Shown: positions 45,391-54,756 of the stretch, piece by piece
Layout of the letters: each line of letters begins with the position of its first letter
Numbering within the stretch: position 1 is the stretch's first letter
Source of the DNA: Phaeodactylibacter luteus
GTDB lineage: Bacteria > Bacteroidota > Bacteroidia > Chitinophagales > Saprospiraceae
Direction: 5' to 3'
Assembly: GCF_007993045.1 (NCBI RefSeq)
Contig: NZ_VOOR01000009.1
Span: 1-64,000, forward strand
DNA: 64,000 nt
Made by a program: the position numbers and the translations under genes
The notes under the pieces: generated by a model
What the model was told of the DNA's origin: nothing
What the model saw: only the letters and a program-made list of their open reading frames with translations
The model's database searches: none

Positions 45391-46710
45391 TTAATGCCCG
45401 GCCAGCATCCACAGCTGCCCAGCTAAGCGCTGCAGCAGTGAACGGTCTGCCGTACGGATACGGGCAAGTGCAGGCGTACCGGGCTTGATGCTGAGCGTAT
45501 CACCATATACCGTAACCCATGGGCATTCCACGATCAGGCTCAAGGGCCATTGGCTTTCTTCGGCTACTTGCCCGATGCTCGACACCGTGGCTTGCAGCGC
45601 GCCAAACTCAGCTTCAGGATAGCCTGGCAACGAAAGGCGGGCGGGCTGCCCTGGCCTGACCTTCCCGAGCCCTTTGGCAGAGAGGAACCCTGCTGCATGG
45701 CATCCCTGCTGCGGTTCATCTGGGACAAGGGCTAGCATTGCCCCCCCAGCTGGAATGTAAACGCCGTCCTGTAGCTGCCTGCGCAGCTGCACACGCCCTG
45801 AGACCGGCGCTTCCCCTACCGCAGCAGAGCGCCAAGTTGCATAGGCAGATTTTAGCTGGGCGAGGGACAAGCTGAGCTCGCTTTCCCGTTCCCGCAGCTG
45901 TTGACGCCCCTGCTCACGGAGGATGATCTGCTCACGGCGTAAGCGCTGCAGCTCCCGGTTGTTGCCTTGCTGGGCCAAGGCCACCTGGCGCAAAGCTTCC
46001 ATAGCCCTCAGCCAAGCCACCTCCGCCCGATCTACTTCCAATTGGCTGATGCCCCCACCTGCCAAAAGCGTTTTTGCCCGCTCCCAGTCTACTTCCGCCA
46101 GAGCAGCTTCCCGCTCCAAGCTAAAAGCCTGCGCTGTAAAAACACTATCAAGCTGCTCCTGTGCCCGCTGCTGAACGGCCAAGCTTGCCAGTTGCTGGCT
46201 TATGGCACTAAGGTGAGTTTCATCTTCAAGAGCCAGCCTGGCCTGTAGGTAGGCAGCCCATGGCGCTTCCAGTATGCCAAGGCCTTCAAGGCTCGGCAAC
46301 GACCCGGCTGCACCGCCAGCAAGCCAAGCTTCAAGCTCCTCCGCAGCGGCCCCGCTCATGCTTCCTTTTCTGCTGAACAGCCACTCTCCTTCCGCTACTT
46401 GTTGCCCATCCTCCACCCATAGCGCTACAACGCCGGAGAAAGGGGCACGGACTTCAATCGGGAGCCCCCCTTCCCAGAGCAACACCTCGGCTTCCACCAC
46501 ATCCGGGTAGCGGATTACTGCCGCCAGGGCAATCAGCAGGGCAAGGGCAACTCCTGCCGCAACCATGCCCCAGCGGAGCGCCCAGCCCGGCGGCCGGCCC
46601 AGCATCTGCCGTACCAAGAGCGGAACGCTCTCGCCTTCTGGCCCCGTATGTCCTTTATTCTCCAAGTTCAAGCTGGTTTCTGATAAGCTGGAAATAGGCG
46701 CCCCGGGCAT
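45391..46710 (-). CDS. HlyD-family membrane fusion protein
   Basis: A 439-residue secretion adaptor: short cytoplasmic N-terminus, a transmembrane helix (about 48-70, MVAAGVALALLIALAAVI), a lipoyl-like strand region (PIEVRAPFSGVVALW), a long coiled-coil hairpin (about 165-290) and a beta-barrel C-terminal part (SGRVQLRRQLQDGVYIPAGG, quoted in part). It overlaps the preceding C39-ABC gene by 56 bp on the same strand, and the two form a type I secretion-like pair. No TolC-type outer-membrane partner is adjacent. Confidence 0.88.
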   Translation of the reverse strand: MPGAPISSLSETSLNLENKGHTGPEGESVPLLVRQMLGRPPGWALRWGMVAAGVALALLIALAAVIRYPDVVEAEVLLWEGGLPIEVRAPFSGVVALWVEDGQQVAEGEWLFSRKGSMSGAAAEELEAWLAGGAAGSLPSLEGLGILEAPWAAYLQARLALEDETHLSAISQQLASLAVQQRAQEQLDSVFTAQAFSLEREAALAEVDWERAKTLLAGGGISQLEVDRAEVAWLRAMEALRQVALAQQGNNRELQRLRREQIILREQGRQQLRERESELSLSLAQLKSAYATWRSAAVGEAPVSGRVQLRRQLQDGVYIPAGGAMLALVPDEPQQGCHAAGFLSAKGLGKVRPGQPARLSLPGYPEAEFGALQATVSSIGQVAEESQWPLSLIVECPWVTVYGDTLSIKPGTPALARIRTADRSLLQRLAGQLWMLAGH

Positions 46711-48847
46711 TTATCAATGCGGCATGACTGCCCTGCTCCACAATTTGCCCTTTCTCAAGCACGACAATCTGATCGGCTTGCCGGACGGTGCTCAGGCGAT
46801 GGGCGATGACTACCGTAGTCCTCCCAGATTGGAACGCTGCCAAGTTCCGGTTGATGATCCGTTCTGTGTTGGCATCCAAGGCATTCGTTGCTTCATCAAG
46901 AAACAAATAATCTGGGGATTTATAAACTGCGCGGGCCAGCAATAGGCGCTGCCGCTGCCCCTGACTGATGCCGCTGCCCTGCCCGCCTACTTTGGTCTGC
47001 AGCCCTAGCGGGAGATCTTGCAAGTCCTCTTCAAGCCCTGCCATCCGTATTGCTTTTTCCAGCTGATGAGGATCTGGGGCGGTGCTGCTCTCTGCTATAT
47101 TGTTCGCCAAGGTATCTGAAAAGACAAAGCCATCTTGCAATACCGCCCCGCACCGGCTCCGCCACGCTGCTTTATCCAATTGTGCGAGCGGCTGCCCACC
47201 AACAAAAATCTGCCCCTGCTCTGGCTCATAAAACGACAAAAGCAGTTTTAGGAGAGTGGTTTTCCCGCTCCCGCTGCGCCCAACAATAGCCGTTACCTTG
47301 CCGGCAGGGATGGCCAGACTGACCTCCCGAAGGGCTAATGGGCTAAGGGCAGAATAGCGGAAGCTGACCCCCTCCAGTTTGATGGCCTGCGCCCCTGCGC
47401 GGAGGGGCAGGCCCGGGGAAGCCGATTGTTCTGGTGCAGCGTGATGTACATCTGCCAAGCGGGCGAAGCTAAGCTTTGCATCCTGCCATTGGCGGGCAAA
47501 GGATACTAGCCTGCTCAGCGGCAGATTGGCTTGCCCCAGAATAAATTGCACCGCTAGCATCATGCCCAGTGTGATCTGCCCCTCAATGACGAGCTGTGCG
47601 CTCAGCACGGTGATCAAGATATCCTTCAGCTGACTGATCACTGCAGCGCCATTATCTTGCGCCTCTTCAATATTCAGCGCCTTCAGGTTGGCCCTGAACA
47701 GCTGGGCTTGTACCTCCATCCACTGCCAGCGCCGCTTCTGCCCGCTGCCCTGCAGTTTAATTTCTGCCATGCCCTGAATGATTTCGATAAGGCGGTTTTG
47801 GCTGTTGGCCCCTTCGCGGAAGCGCATATGGTCCACTGCACGGCGCCTCCCTAAGAAAAGGGCGACCCACCCCAGATAAGCAGTACTGCTCAGCAAAAAA
47901 ACCAAAAACAACCCCACGTGATAAAAGGCCAAGATCCCCCCGAAGACCAACAAACTGAATACCGAAAACAAAAAGCTGAGGGAAGATTGTGCCAAAAACT
48001 GCTCTATCCTGCGGTGGTCGCCTATGCGCTGCAGCAGATCGCCCGTCTGCCGGGTATCCAGGAAGGAAAGCGGCAAAGACAGCAACCGCTGCAGAAAGTC
48101 GGCAATCAAAGAGACGTTGACCCGGGTGCCCAGGTGCAATAGTATGCGGTTTTGCAGGATACGGATTGTGGCCCGCCCGGCAAACAAGGACAGCTGTGCC
48201 AGGAGGGCCAAGCGGATGAAGCCCAAATCTGCATTCCGGATGCCAATATCGACAATAGCCTGAGTCAGCAAAGGGAAAGCCAGCTGAACAATACTGGCCA
48301 GCAGCAGCCCTAGTGCCAACTGCCCAATATAATGACGGTAGGGGCGGAGGTGAGCCCAAAGGTAGCGCGCACTGCCCTCCCCTCCGGGCTGTGGCGGCTC
48401 CTGTTCGTAAAAAGCGGGCTGTGGCTCCAGCAATAGGGCGATCCCAGACGCCCCCTTCTGCTCATAAGCATTTAGGAAGTCAGCCTTGCTCAAACGCCGC
48501 AAGCCCAAGGCCGGATCTGCAATACGTACCGTATTGCGCCCAATCTGATAGACCACTACGAAGTGCCGCTGCTCCCAGTGCACGATAAGCGGCAAGGGGG
48601 CATCTTCCAAGCCGGGCTGCTCTGCAGCACCGGTTAGGGGCAGCAAGGCCGGCAAGGCCTGAAACCCCATTTTCTCTGCAGCATATACCAGCCCTTGCAA
48701 GGCGCTGCCCTCTCGGTCAACCCCCGTTTGCTCGCGCAGATATGGCAGTGGATATGCCTTGCCATAGTGGCGCGCGACCATCCGCAGGCAGGCCGGGCCA
48801 CAGTCCATGGCATCGTGCTGGGCATCAAAGGGGAAACGCTTGGGCAT
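46655..48847 (-). CDS. C39-peptidase-containing ABC exporter
   Basis: A 730-residue bacteriocin-type exporter. The N-terminal C39 peptidase has Cys16 (DCGPACLRM), His95 and Asp111 (IADP), the full catalytic set that cleaves double-glycine leaders. The transmembrane ABC domain spans about 160-450. The nucleotide-binding domain (about 485-720) has Walker A GRSGSGKTT, signature SGISQGQRQRLLLARA and Walker B YLFLDEATNALD. With the HlyD protein it would cleave and export a peptide. No double-glycine precursor gene is visible nearby. Confidence 0.92.
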   Translation of the reverse strand: MPKRFPFDAQHDAMDCGPACLRMVARHYGKAYPLPYLREQTGVDREGSALQGLVYAAEKMGFQALPALLPLTGAAEQPGLEDAPLPLIVHWEQRHFVVVYQIGRNTVRIADPALGLRRLSKADFLNAYEQKGASGIALLLEPQPAFYEQEPPQPGGEGSARYLWAHLRPYRHYIGQLALGLLLASIVQLAFPLLTQAIVDIGIRNADLGFIRLALLAQLSLFAGRATIRILQNRILLHLGTRVNVSLIADFLQRLLSLPLSFLDTRQTGDLLQRIGDHRRIEQFLAQSSLSFLFSVFSLLVFGGILAFYHVGLFLVFLLSSTAYLGWVALFLGRRRAVDHMRFREGANSQNRLIEIIQGMAEIKLQGSGQKRRWQWMEVQAQLFRANLKALNIEEAQDNGAAVISQLKDILITVLSAQLVIEGQITLGMMLAVQFILGQANLPLSRLVSFARQWQDAKLSFARLADVHHAAPEQSASPGLPLRAGAQAIKLEGVSFRYSALSPLALREVSLAIPAGKVTAIVGRSGSGKTTLLKLLLSFYEPEQGQIFVGGQPLAQLDKAAWRSRCGAVLQDGFVFSDTLANNIAESSTAPDPHQLEKAIRMAGLEEDLQDLPLGLQTKVGGQGSGISQGQRQRLLLARAVYKSPDYLFLDEATNALDANTERIINRNLAAFQSGRTTVVIAHRLSTVRQADQIVVLEKGQIVEQGSHAALINARGAYFQLIRNQLELGE

Positions 48848-48988
48848 GGGCAGTCACATCGTTGTCGGACAGCTAAAATGCATAATCTGCCGTTACCCGG
48901 CAAATCCGATTGGCAGGATAATTGGAAAGGGCGATGGCCTCTTCCTGCTATCAGGCAAAAACCACAGCTGCCGCTAGGCCCCGAAATG

Positions 48989-49028
48989 CGAGCAGCCCGG
49001 CAGGGGGTAAGGCCTGCCGGGCTACTCG
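48989..49028 (-). terminator. Hairpin terminator after the GIN-domain gene
   Basis: CGAGCAGCCCGGCAG pairs with CTGCCGGGCTACTCG. It lies just downstream of the GIN-domain gene stop. The rest of the 48848-49045 gap shows no gene. Confidence 0.6.
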
Positions 49029-49045
49029 TCTTGGCGCACTTAAGC

Positions 49046-49666
49046 TTATTCCATGCGGCGGACATCCCCGCTGCCTACGATGCTTTTTTCTAAACGGGGG
49101 TTGCCTTTGTAACGGACATCGCCGCTACCGGCTATGCTCACTTCTAGCCGTTCGGCATTGCCAAGTTTCACATCGCCGCTGCCGGCAATGCTCACTTCAC
49201 AGGCTTGCATATCCAGCCCGGAGGCATCCACGTCGCCACTGCCGGCTACGCTGATTTCCACTTTGTTGGCTTTGCCTTGGATGTTGATGTCGCCGGAGCC
49301 CCCAATAGCCAGCTCCAGGCGATCCAGGTTATTGAAGCCGGGCTCTACTGTCACATTGCCTGAGCCGCCAATGGAAATGGCTTTCAGGCTCGGCATGCTG
49401 ACCCGGACCACAACGCCCCGGCCTCGCCAGTTCCTTACCTTTTTTTTGAGCCCAATGCCCAAGGTCTCCCCATCTGCGGTGATGGCGACCTCTTTTACCG
49501 CATCTTCTGGCCCCTCCACTTCGTAACTATGAGGGCCCTGTGTGATAATGACATCTGCGGAAATGGCCAGCGCGACTGCCGAAAAGGTTTTGCCCTGGCT
49601 CTGTGCACAGGCCTGGTAGGCAAAGGTAGTGGCCATAAGCAGGCCAAGAAGAGTAAGCTTTTTCAT
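49046..49666 (-). CDS. GIN-domain (DUF2807) exported protein with repeated GSGD motifs
   Basis: A 206-residue protein with a signal peptide (about 1-21, ending YQACAQ; a lipoprotein site at Cys is possible but the lipobox is weak). The GIN domain forms a right-handed beta-helix; here the turns are visible as a repeat of x-G-S-G-(N/D)-(V/I) (IGGSGNV, IGGSGDI, VAGSGDV, IAGSGDV twice, IVGSGDV). Known members are putative outer-surface proteins of unknown function. ATG at 49666 gives the signal peptide. Six near-identical turns are more regular than usual. Confidence 0.82.
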   Translation of the reverse strand: MKKLTLLGLLMATTFAYQACAQSQGKTFSAVALAISADVIITQGPHSYEVEGPEDAVKEVAITADGETLGIGLKKKVRNWRGRGVVVRVSMPSLKAISIGGSGNVTVEPGFNNLDRLELAIGGSGDINIQGKANKVEISVAGSGDVDASGLDMQACEVSIAGSGDVKLGNAERLEVSIAGSGDVRYKGNPRLEKSIVGSGDVRRME

Positions 49667-49682
49667 GATTGGTTGGTTTTTA

Positions 49683-49846
49683 GTGCCTGTTTGGAGCGGT
49701 TTAGCCACGAAAATCAAAAGTTTATGCACGCTTGCTGTGCCTGCGAAGCCACTACATTTGAGCTGAGCGGGCTAAATAGAAAACCAGTGAGGAGGCCAGG
49801 CTCATAAAACGTTGATTTGCAAGATTAACGAGCTCCAAACATGCTT
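49683..49846 (+). mobile_element. Class F inverted-repeat element, copy F3
   Basis: Ends GTGCCTGTTTGGAGC and the inverse AAGCATGTTTGGAGC (11 of 15), flanked by TTA (49680-49682, 49847-49849). Core GCGAAGCCACTACATTT and arm AGCGGGCTAAAT match F1 and F2. Confidence 0.65.
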
Positions 49847-49990
49847 TTAATGATACATTGGCATTGATGGGCCGGGGCATTGCAGGGTTATAGTACGCTG
49901 GCCTAGCGCATCGAGCCTATTTTGTTGTCCGGCAGGGTGCTCCCCCCCGGGCTTAACAGCAAAGATGGCATTTGTGGGCAAAGGTTGCTT

Positions 49991-50169
49991 GGGCGCGGGC
50001 CAAAATATCGCAAGCTTATGGCACTCGGATCGCACCGGACTAGCGCTGCGCAGGGGCGGCAGGCCTGATAAGGCCGAGCGGATAGCGAGCCCCGTAGCAT
50101 AGCGGCACCTGCTGTATGGCAGCAGGTGCAGGCCCCATCACATTGTGCAGGGGCATCTGTTTGGCGCCG
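49991..50169 (-). mobile_element. Class M miniature element, copy M8
   Basis: Ends GGGCGCGGGCCAAAATATCG (plus-strand left) and a decayed inverse end near 50155-50169. A perfect 8-bp duplication GGTTGCTT flanks it (49983-49990, 50170-50177). The gap to serC holds no other gene. Confidence 0.82.
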
Positions 50170-50270
50170 GGTTGCTTTCTTTGGCCTTGAAATTCGGCTT
50201 GCACATTTTTTTTAGCTTAAAAAGGCCGTACGATGGCTGCCCCCCTGCTGCAATAAAACATTCAAAATGC

Positions 50271-50278
50271 TACATTTG
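50271..50278 (+). promoter_or_regulatory. Bacteroidota -7 promoter element before serC
   Basis: TACATTTG matches TAnnTTTG, 26 bp before the serC ATG at 50305. No good -33 box is seen. Confidence 0.45.
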
Positions 50279-50304
50279 CCCTTAAGGACATAATACCCGA
50301 TACC

Positions 50305-51384
50305 ATGAAGAAACACAATTTCAGTGCAGGCCCGGCCATTTTGCCGCAGCCCGTTTTTGAACAGGCAGCAGAAGCTGTACGGGATTTTAACGGCATGGGC
50401 TTATCGCTTTTGGAAATATCCCACCGCAGCCCACAGTTCACTGCAGTACTAGATGAGGCACAGGTGCTGGTGCGCGATCTGCTTGGGCTGAGCGACGCCT
50501 ATGAGGTTCTTTTCCTGCAAGGCGGTGCCAGCTCACAGTTTTTCATGACCGCTATGAACTTGCTGGACGAGAAGGGCAAAGGCGGCTATGTGGATACCGG
50601 CAGCTGGTCGGCCAAAGCCATCAAAGAAGCACAGGCCTTCGGGCCAGTAGAAGTGGTCGCCTCGTCCAAGGCCTCCAATTACAACGCCATCCCCAAGGGC
50701 TATCCTATCCCTGATGGGCTTACTTACCTCCACATCACGACCAACAATACTATTTTCGGAACGCAGTACAAGGCCCTGCCAGAAACAGCAACCCGGTTGG
50801 TAGCGGACATGTCTTCCGACATTTTCAGCAAGCCGGTAGATACGGAGCGCTTTGACCTGATCTATGCCGGGGCACAGAAGAATATGGGCCCGGCTGGGGT
50901 CACCTTGGTCATTGTCCGCAAGGATGCGCTTGGCAAGGTGGGCCGTCATATCCCAACTATGCTCGACTACCGGACCCACATCAAGAAGGGCTCTTCTTTC
51001 AACACCCCGCCGGTATTCCCGATCTATGTGAGCATGCTCACCCTGCGCTGGGTAAAAGCCAACGGGGGGCTGAAGGCCATGCAGGCCCGCAATGAAGCCA
51101 AAGCCAAGCTGATGTACGAGGCCATAGACAGCAACCCTTTATTTGATGGGACGGTGGCTGCGGCAGAAGACCGCTCTGTCATGAATGCTACGTTCAACCT
51201 CATCGAAGGGCGGGAAGACTTGTTTGCCCCTTTCTTGGAGCTGTGCGAAGAGGCGGGCTGTTCTGGTGTAAAAGGGCACCGCTCTGTTGGCGGTTTCCGG
51301 GCTTCTCTGTACAATGCGATGGACTTAGAAAGCGTGCAAGTATTGGCGGACGTCATGCATGCCTTTACAGAAAAGTACGCCTGA
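50305..51384 (+). CDS. serC: Phosphoserine aminotransferase
   Basis: A 359-residue PLP enzyme that makes phosphoserine from 3-phosphohydroxypyruvate, and is also used in pyridoxal synthesis. KHNFSAGPAILP begins the fold, EISHRSPQF is at about 37-45, FLQGGASSQFFM (about 71-82) and the PLP lysine in YAGAQKNMGPAGV (Lys about 195) are clear. SVGGFRASLYNAM ends the small domain. Single gene with terminator at 51423-51451; no serA or serB adjacent. Confidence 0.95.
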   Translation: MKKHNFSAGPAILPQPVFEQAAEAVRDFNGMGLSLLEISHRSPQFTAVLDEAQVLVRDLLGLSDAYEVLFLQGGASSQFFMTAMNLLDEKGKGGYVDTGSWSAKAIKEAQAFGPVEVVASSKASNYNAIPKGYPIPDGLTYLHITTNNTIFGTQYKALPETATRLVADMSSDIFSKPVDTERFDLIYAGAQKNMGPAGVTLVIVRKDALGKVGRHIPTMLDYRTHIKKGSSFNTPPVFPIYVSMLTLRWVKANGGLKAMQARNEAKAKLMYEAIDSNPLFDGTVAAAEDRSVMNATFNLIEGREDLFAPFLELCEEAGCSGVKGHRSVGGFRASLYNAMDLESVQVLADVMHAFTEKYA

Positions 51385-51422
51385 CGGGGGCCTGCCCCCG
51401 GCTGAACGTACAACTACCAAGG

Positions 51423-51451
51423 GCCCCTGCCCGGTATAGCTGAGCAGGGGC
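51423..51451 (+). terminator. Hairpin terminator after serC
   Basis: GCCCCTGC pairs with GCAGGGGC around a 13-nt loop, followed by GTTTGG. Confidence 0.6.
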
Positions 51452-51558
51452 GTTTGGTGCAAAGACAACGGGCTGCCAGCCCTTTAAAGCTGCAGCCCGG
51501 TCGGCAATAGCGTTCTATGAAAAAATTAGGTTTGCCAGCAGCTTGTGTGCGTGGCGAA

Positions 51559-51963
51559 TTAGTACAGATACCTTAGCAAGAGCTGATCGTTGGTCACTTC
51601 AGCTACTTCCCGGAGCTGATCATAGCCATTTTGCGAAAGCTTGATGGTGAGCGGCATATCGCTGACCTGCTCCCAGGTGCCATCGTACCAACCTGTGTAG
51701 GAAGGCGGCGTACCGCACCAGCTCCATTGGAACACCCGGTAGGTGCCATCCGCTCGCAGCTCTATCATCTGGCTTTTCTCCATCACGTCCAGGCCCTCAT
51801 CATTGGGCACGCGCAAGTAGGCTTGGGTGTCGGTAGCAGGGTGGCCGTCGAACTTCCAGTAGCCCAGCAGCGGAGAATCTGCATAGGCTTCGCTCTTTTC
51901 GCAACTAAAAGCTAGGGTGCTCATCAGCAGTACGGCCAGACCGAATAACAGTCGGGTATTCAT
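51559..51963 (-). CDS. Hypothetical small lipoprotein, lipocalin-like
   Basis: A 134-residue protein with a lipoprotein signal (LLMSTLAFSC, Cys21). Mature segment: LLGYWKFDG, MIELRADGTYRVFQWS, and TGWYDGTWEQVSDMPLTIKLS suggest a compact lipocalin-like beta-barrel of the kind found in many Bacteroidota outer-membrane lipoproteins. Ligand unknown. Single gene. Confidence 0.65.
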   Translation of the reverse strand: MNTRLLFGLAVLLMSTLAFSCEKSEAYADSPLLGYWKFDGHPATDTQAYLRVPNDEGLDVMEKSQMIELRADGTYRVFQWSWCGTPPSYTGWYDGTWEQVSDMPLTIKLSQNGYDQLREVAEVTNDQLLLRYLY

Positions 51964-52038
51964 AGGCTTATGTTTTTTGGTTTATGCTGGTAAGGTAGAC
52001 CCCCGTGCGGGGCAAAAAGGTTGGGTAGGCAGCAAAAA

Positions 52039-54141
52039 TCAGGAGATCCGGCTCCAGCCTTTGAGTTTGCGGCCATGTTTTTCGAGGTGCCACTTAGCCG
52101 GGTGGTGCTCAGGGCGTTCCAGCTGAGGGTCATCATCCAGTATGCGGGCAGCCACTTCGCGGGCCGTCTGCAAAATGCGCCCATCGCGGGCGAGGTCAGC
52201 AATTTTGAAATTGAGGATGCCACTTTGCTGTGTACCTTCAATATTGCCAGGCCCGCGCAGTTTGAGGTCGGCTTCAGCAATTTCGAAGCCGTTGTTGGTG
52301 CGCACCATAGTGCTGATGCGTTCTTTGCTCTCCTTGCTCAGTTTGAAGCTAGACATGAGTATGCAATACGACTGTTCTGCCCCCCGTCCGACCCGGCCCC
52401 GCAGCTGATGCAATTGGGAGAGCCCAAAGCGCTCGGTGTTCTCGATGACCATAACGGAAGCATTGGGCACATTCACACCGACCTCGATGACGGTAGTGGC
52501 TACCATGATCTGGGTTTTGCCGGAAACAAAGCGCTGCATTTCATAGTCCTTATCGTCTGGCTTCATGCGCCCGTGCACAATGCTGATCTGGTAATCGGGG
52601 GGCGGGAATTCGCGCTGCAGGGCCTCGTACCCGTCCTGCAAGTTTTGCAAGTCTAGTGTTTCGGACTCTTCAATGAGCGGGTAGACGACATAGACCTGCC
52701 GCCCTTTCGCAATTTCTTCCCGCATAAAGCCAATGACCCGCATCCGGTTATTTTCGTTTTTGTGCAAGGTCTTGATTTCTTTTCGGCCCGGCGGCAGCTC
52801 GTCGATGACAGAAACGTCGAGGTCTCCGTAGAGGGTCATGGCCAGGGTACGGGGGATGGGCGTAGCTGTCATGACCAAGATATGAGGCGGGCAAGGAGAG
52901 GCTTTGCGCCACAGCCTCGCCCGCTGTGCTACGCCAAAGCGGTGCTGCTCATCGGTAATGGCCAGCCCGAGGTTTTGAAAGACCACGGGGTCTTCCAGGA
53001 TGGCGTGTGTGCCGATGAGGAAATGCACCTCCCCGGCTGCCAAGCGTTGGAGCAGGGCCTTGCGCTTCTTACCTTTTACACTGCCCGAGAGGAAGCCTAC
53101 CTCTACGTCCATGCCTTCCAAGTAAGCGGAAATGGAGTGATAGTGCTGTTGTGCCAAGATTTCAGTTGGCGCCAGCAGGCAAGCCTGGTAGCCGTTGTCC
53201 AGGGCAAGCAGCATGGTCATCAGGCCGACAATGGTTTTGCCGCTGCCGACATCGCCCTGCAGAAGGCGGTTCATTTGCACCGCCCGGCCCAAGTCCCGAC
53301 GGATTTCGCGGAGCACTCGCTTTTGGGCATGGGTGAGCTCAAAAGGCAGTTTTTCCTCATAAAACTTCATAAAGTACTCCCCTACTGTCCCAAAGCGGTA
53401 CCCTTTGATGGCATCTCTGCGGCGGCGGATCTGCAACAGGCGCAGCTGCAGGAAGAAGAGCTCTTCAAATTTAAGGCGGTTGCGGGCGAGCTGCAGTTCT
53501 GCCTCCGACCTTGGGAAGTGGATAATCCGAAGGGCTTCGTAGCGGGAAGGGAAACGGAATTTTTGGACCAGGTAGGGCGGAAGGTTTTCGGCTAGGTCTT
53601 GTGGGTTGAGCTTTTCGAAAAGGCCGGCCATGATGCGGCGGCGGTTGCGGGCATCAAGCCCTTTGGTATTCAATTTTTCGGTACTAGGGTAGACCGGGGC
53701 GAAAGCCACCGCTTTTTTTTGCTGTTCTGCTGCAGCCTCCTCCATTTCTGGGTGCGGGATGCTCAGCTTGTCGCGAAAGGCATTGACCCTACCATAAATC
53801 ACATACGGCTTCCCGACTTCCAGCTGTTTTTCGAGCCAGCTCACACCAGAAAACCAGACCAGGTCTATGGCGCCGGTTTCATCTCTAAAACGGGCAGTCA
53901 AGCGCTTTTTGCGCCCTTCCCCCACCGTTACGAGCCGCCTCAGGGTACCTTTCAGCTGCACTTCCCCGCTGTCCTCCCTCAGCTCGTTAATGCGGTGGAA
54001 CTGCGTCTTGTCAATATAGCGATGAGGGAACTGTTGCAGCAGGTCACCTACGGTAAAAATGCTGAGCTCCTTATTGAGCAGTTCGGCCCGCTTGGGGCCA
54101 ACGCCTTTGAGGTATGATATGTCAGACTCCAGAAAATTCAT
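52039..54141 (-). CDS. recG: ATP-dependent DNA helicase RecG
   Basis: A 700-residue replication-fork and Holliday-junction helicase. N-terminal wedge/OB region, then helicase motifs: Walker A GDVGSGKT (near 288), DEQHRFG (motif II, about 388), MTATPIPRTL (motif III, about 415), and TTVIEVGVNVPNASVMVIE with a QLRGRVGRG end (motif VI). The ATG at 54141 (MNFLESDISYL) is chosen since a TACTTTTG box at 54151-54158 would be inside any longer version. Confidence 0.95.
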   Translation of the reverse strand: MNFLESDISYLKGVGPKRAELLNKELSIFTVGDLLQQFPHRYIDKTQFHRINELREDSGEVQLKGTLRRLVTVGEGRKKRLTARFRDETGAIDLVWFSGVSWLEKQLEVGKPYVIYGRVNAFRDKLSIPHPEMEEAAAEQQKKAVAFAPVYPSTEKLNTKGLDARNRRRIMAGLFEKLNPQDLAENLPPYLVQKFRFPSRYEALRIIHFPRSEAELQLARNRLKFEELFFLQLRLLQIRRRRDAIKGYRFGTVGEYFMKFYEEKLPFELTHAQKRVLREIRRDLGRAVQMNRLLQGDVGSGKTIVGLMTMLLALDNGYQACLLAPTEILAQQHYHSISAYLEGMDVEVGFLSGSVKGKKRKALLQRLAAGEVHFLIGTHAILEDPVVFQNLGLAITDEQHRFGVAQRARLWRKASPCPPHILVMTATPIPRTLAMTLYGDLDVSVIDELPPGRKEIKTLHKNENNRMRVIGFMREEIAKGRQVYVVYPLIEESETLDLQNLQDGYEALQREFPPPDYQISIVHGRMKPDDKDYEMQRFVSGKTQIMVATTVIEVGVNVPNASVMVIENTERFGLSQLHQLRGRVGRGAEQSYCILMSSFKLSKESKERISTMVRTNNGFEIAEADLKLRGPGNIEGTQQSGILNFKIADLARDGRILQTAREVAARILDDDPQLERPEHHPAKWHLEKHGRKLKGWSRIS

Positions 54142-54150
54142 AGCTGCCTT

Positions 54151-54158
54151 CAAAAGTA
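54151..54158 (-). promoter_or_regulatory. Bacteroidota -7 promoter element before recG
   Basis: TACTTTTG on the minus strand, 10 bp from the ATG at 54141, implies a nearly leaderless transcript. Confidence 0.45.
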
Positions 54159-54253
54159 GAAAGAATAGCGCGGTGTTGAAACCCTCCTGCTCACAAATTG
54201 TTGGAATCTTGGAAACATATGAATGCCCCCTTAAGCTGCTGCCAGAATAAGCG

Positions 54254-54284
54254 TTGACATACCCACTGAATAATCGTATCTTTG
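54254..54284 (+). promoter_or_regulatory. Bacteroidota promoter before rbfA
   Basis: TTG (54254-54256), spacing of 20 bp and TATCTTTG (54277-54284) fit the Bacteroidota promoter, 53 bp before the rbfA ATG. Confidence 0.55.
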
Positions 54285-54337
54285 GCGCCCCAAATGAAAA
54301 GGCAAGCCGCAGCAGCAGCTAAAATGAAAAGAAATTT

Positions 54338-54745
54338 ATGGAGACGAAAAGACAATTACAAGTTGCAGAACTCATCAAGCGCAATTTCGGGCTTGTCCTT
54401 CAAAACGAAGGCAGCTACGTATATGGCCCGGAGCCTTTGGTAACTGTCACCCAAGTCAAAATATCTCCGGATTTCAGCAGTGCCAAAATCTACCTCAGTG
54501 TTTACAATACAGAGGATAAGCAGTCTGTCATCCTACAAATGGACAATGAGATGGCACGGCTCAAGCAAGCCCTCTCCCACCGCATCCGCAAGCACATCCG
54601 CCGCATCCCGGAAATAGCATTTTATATGGATGATACACTAGATGAGATGTACCGGCTGAACCAATTGTTCGACAAGCTGTACGAAGAGGGGCACATCCGG
54701 GAAGAAGGGGAGGAAGAAGAGGGCGAAGGCCCTGCTGAAGCATAA
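54338..54745 (+). CDS. rbfA: 30S ribosome-binding factor RbfA
   Basis: A 135-residue small-subunit maturation factor. The KH-like fold is indicated by METKRQLQVAELIKRNFG, VTVTQVKISPDFSSAKIYLSV (quoted in part), LSHRIRKHIRRIPEIAFYMDD, and a Glu-rich tail beyond residue 115. Single gene, convergent with the GbsR-type regulator 11 bp away. Confidence 0.92.
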   Translation: METKRQLQVAELIKRNFGLVLQNEGSYVYGPEPLVTVTQVKISPDFSSAKIYLSVYNTEDKQSVILQMDNEMARLKQALSHRIRKHIRRIPEIAFYMDDTLDEMYRLNQLFDKLYEEGHIREEGEEEEGEGPAEA

Positions 54746-54756
54746 GGCGGCTGCCC

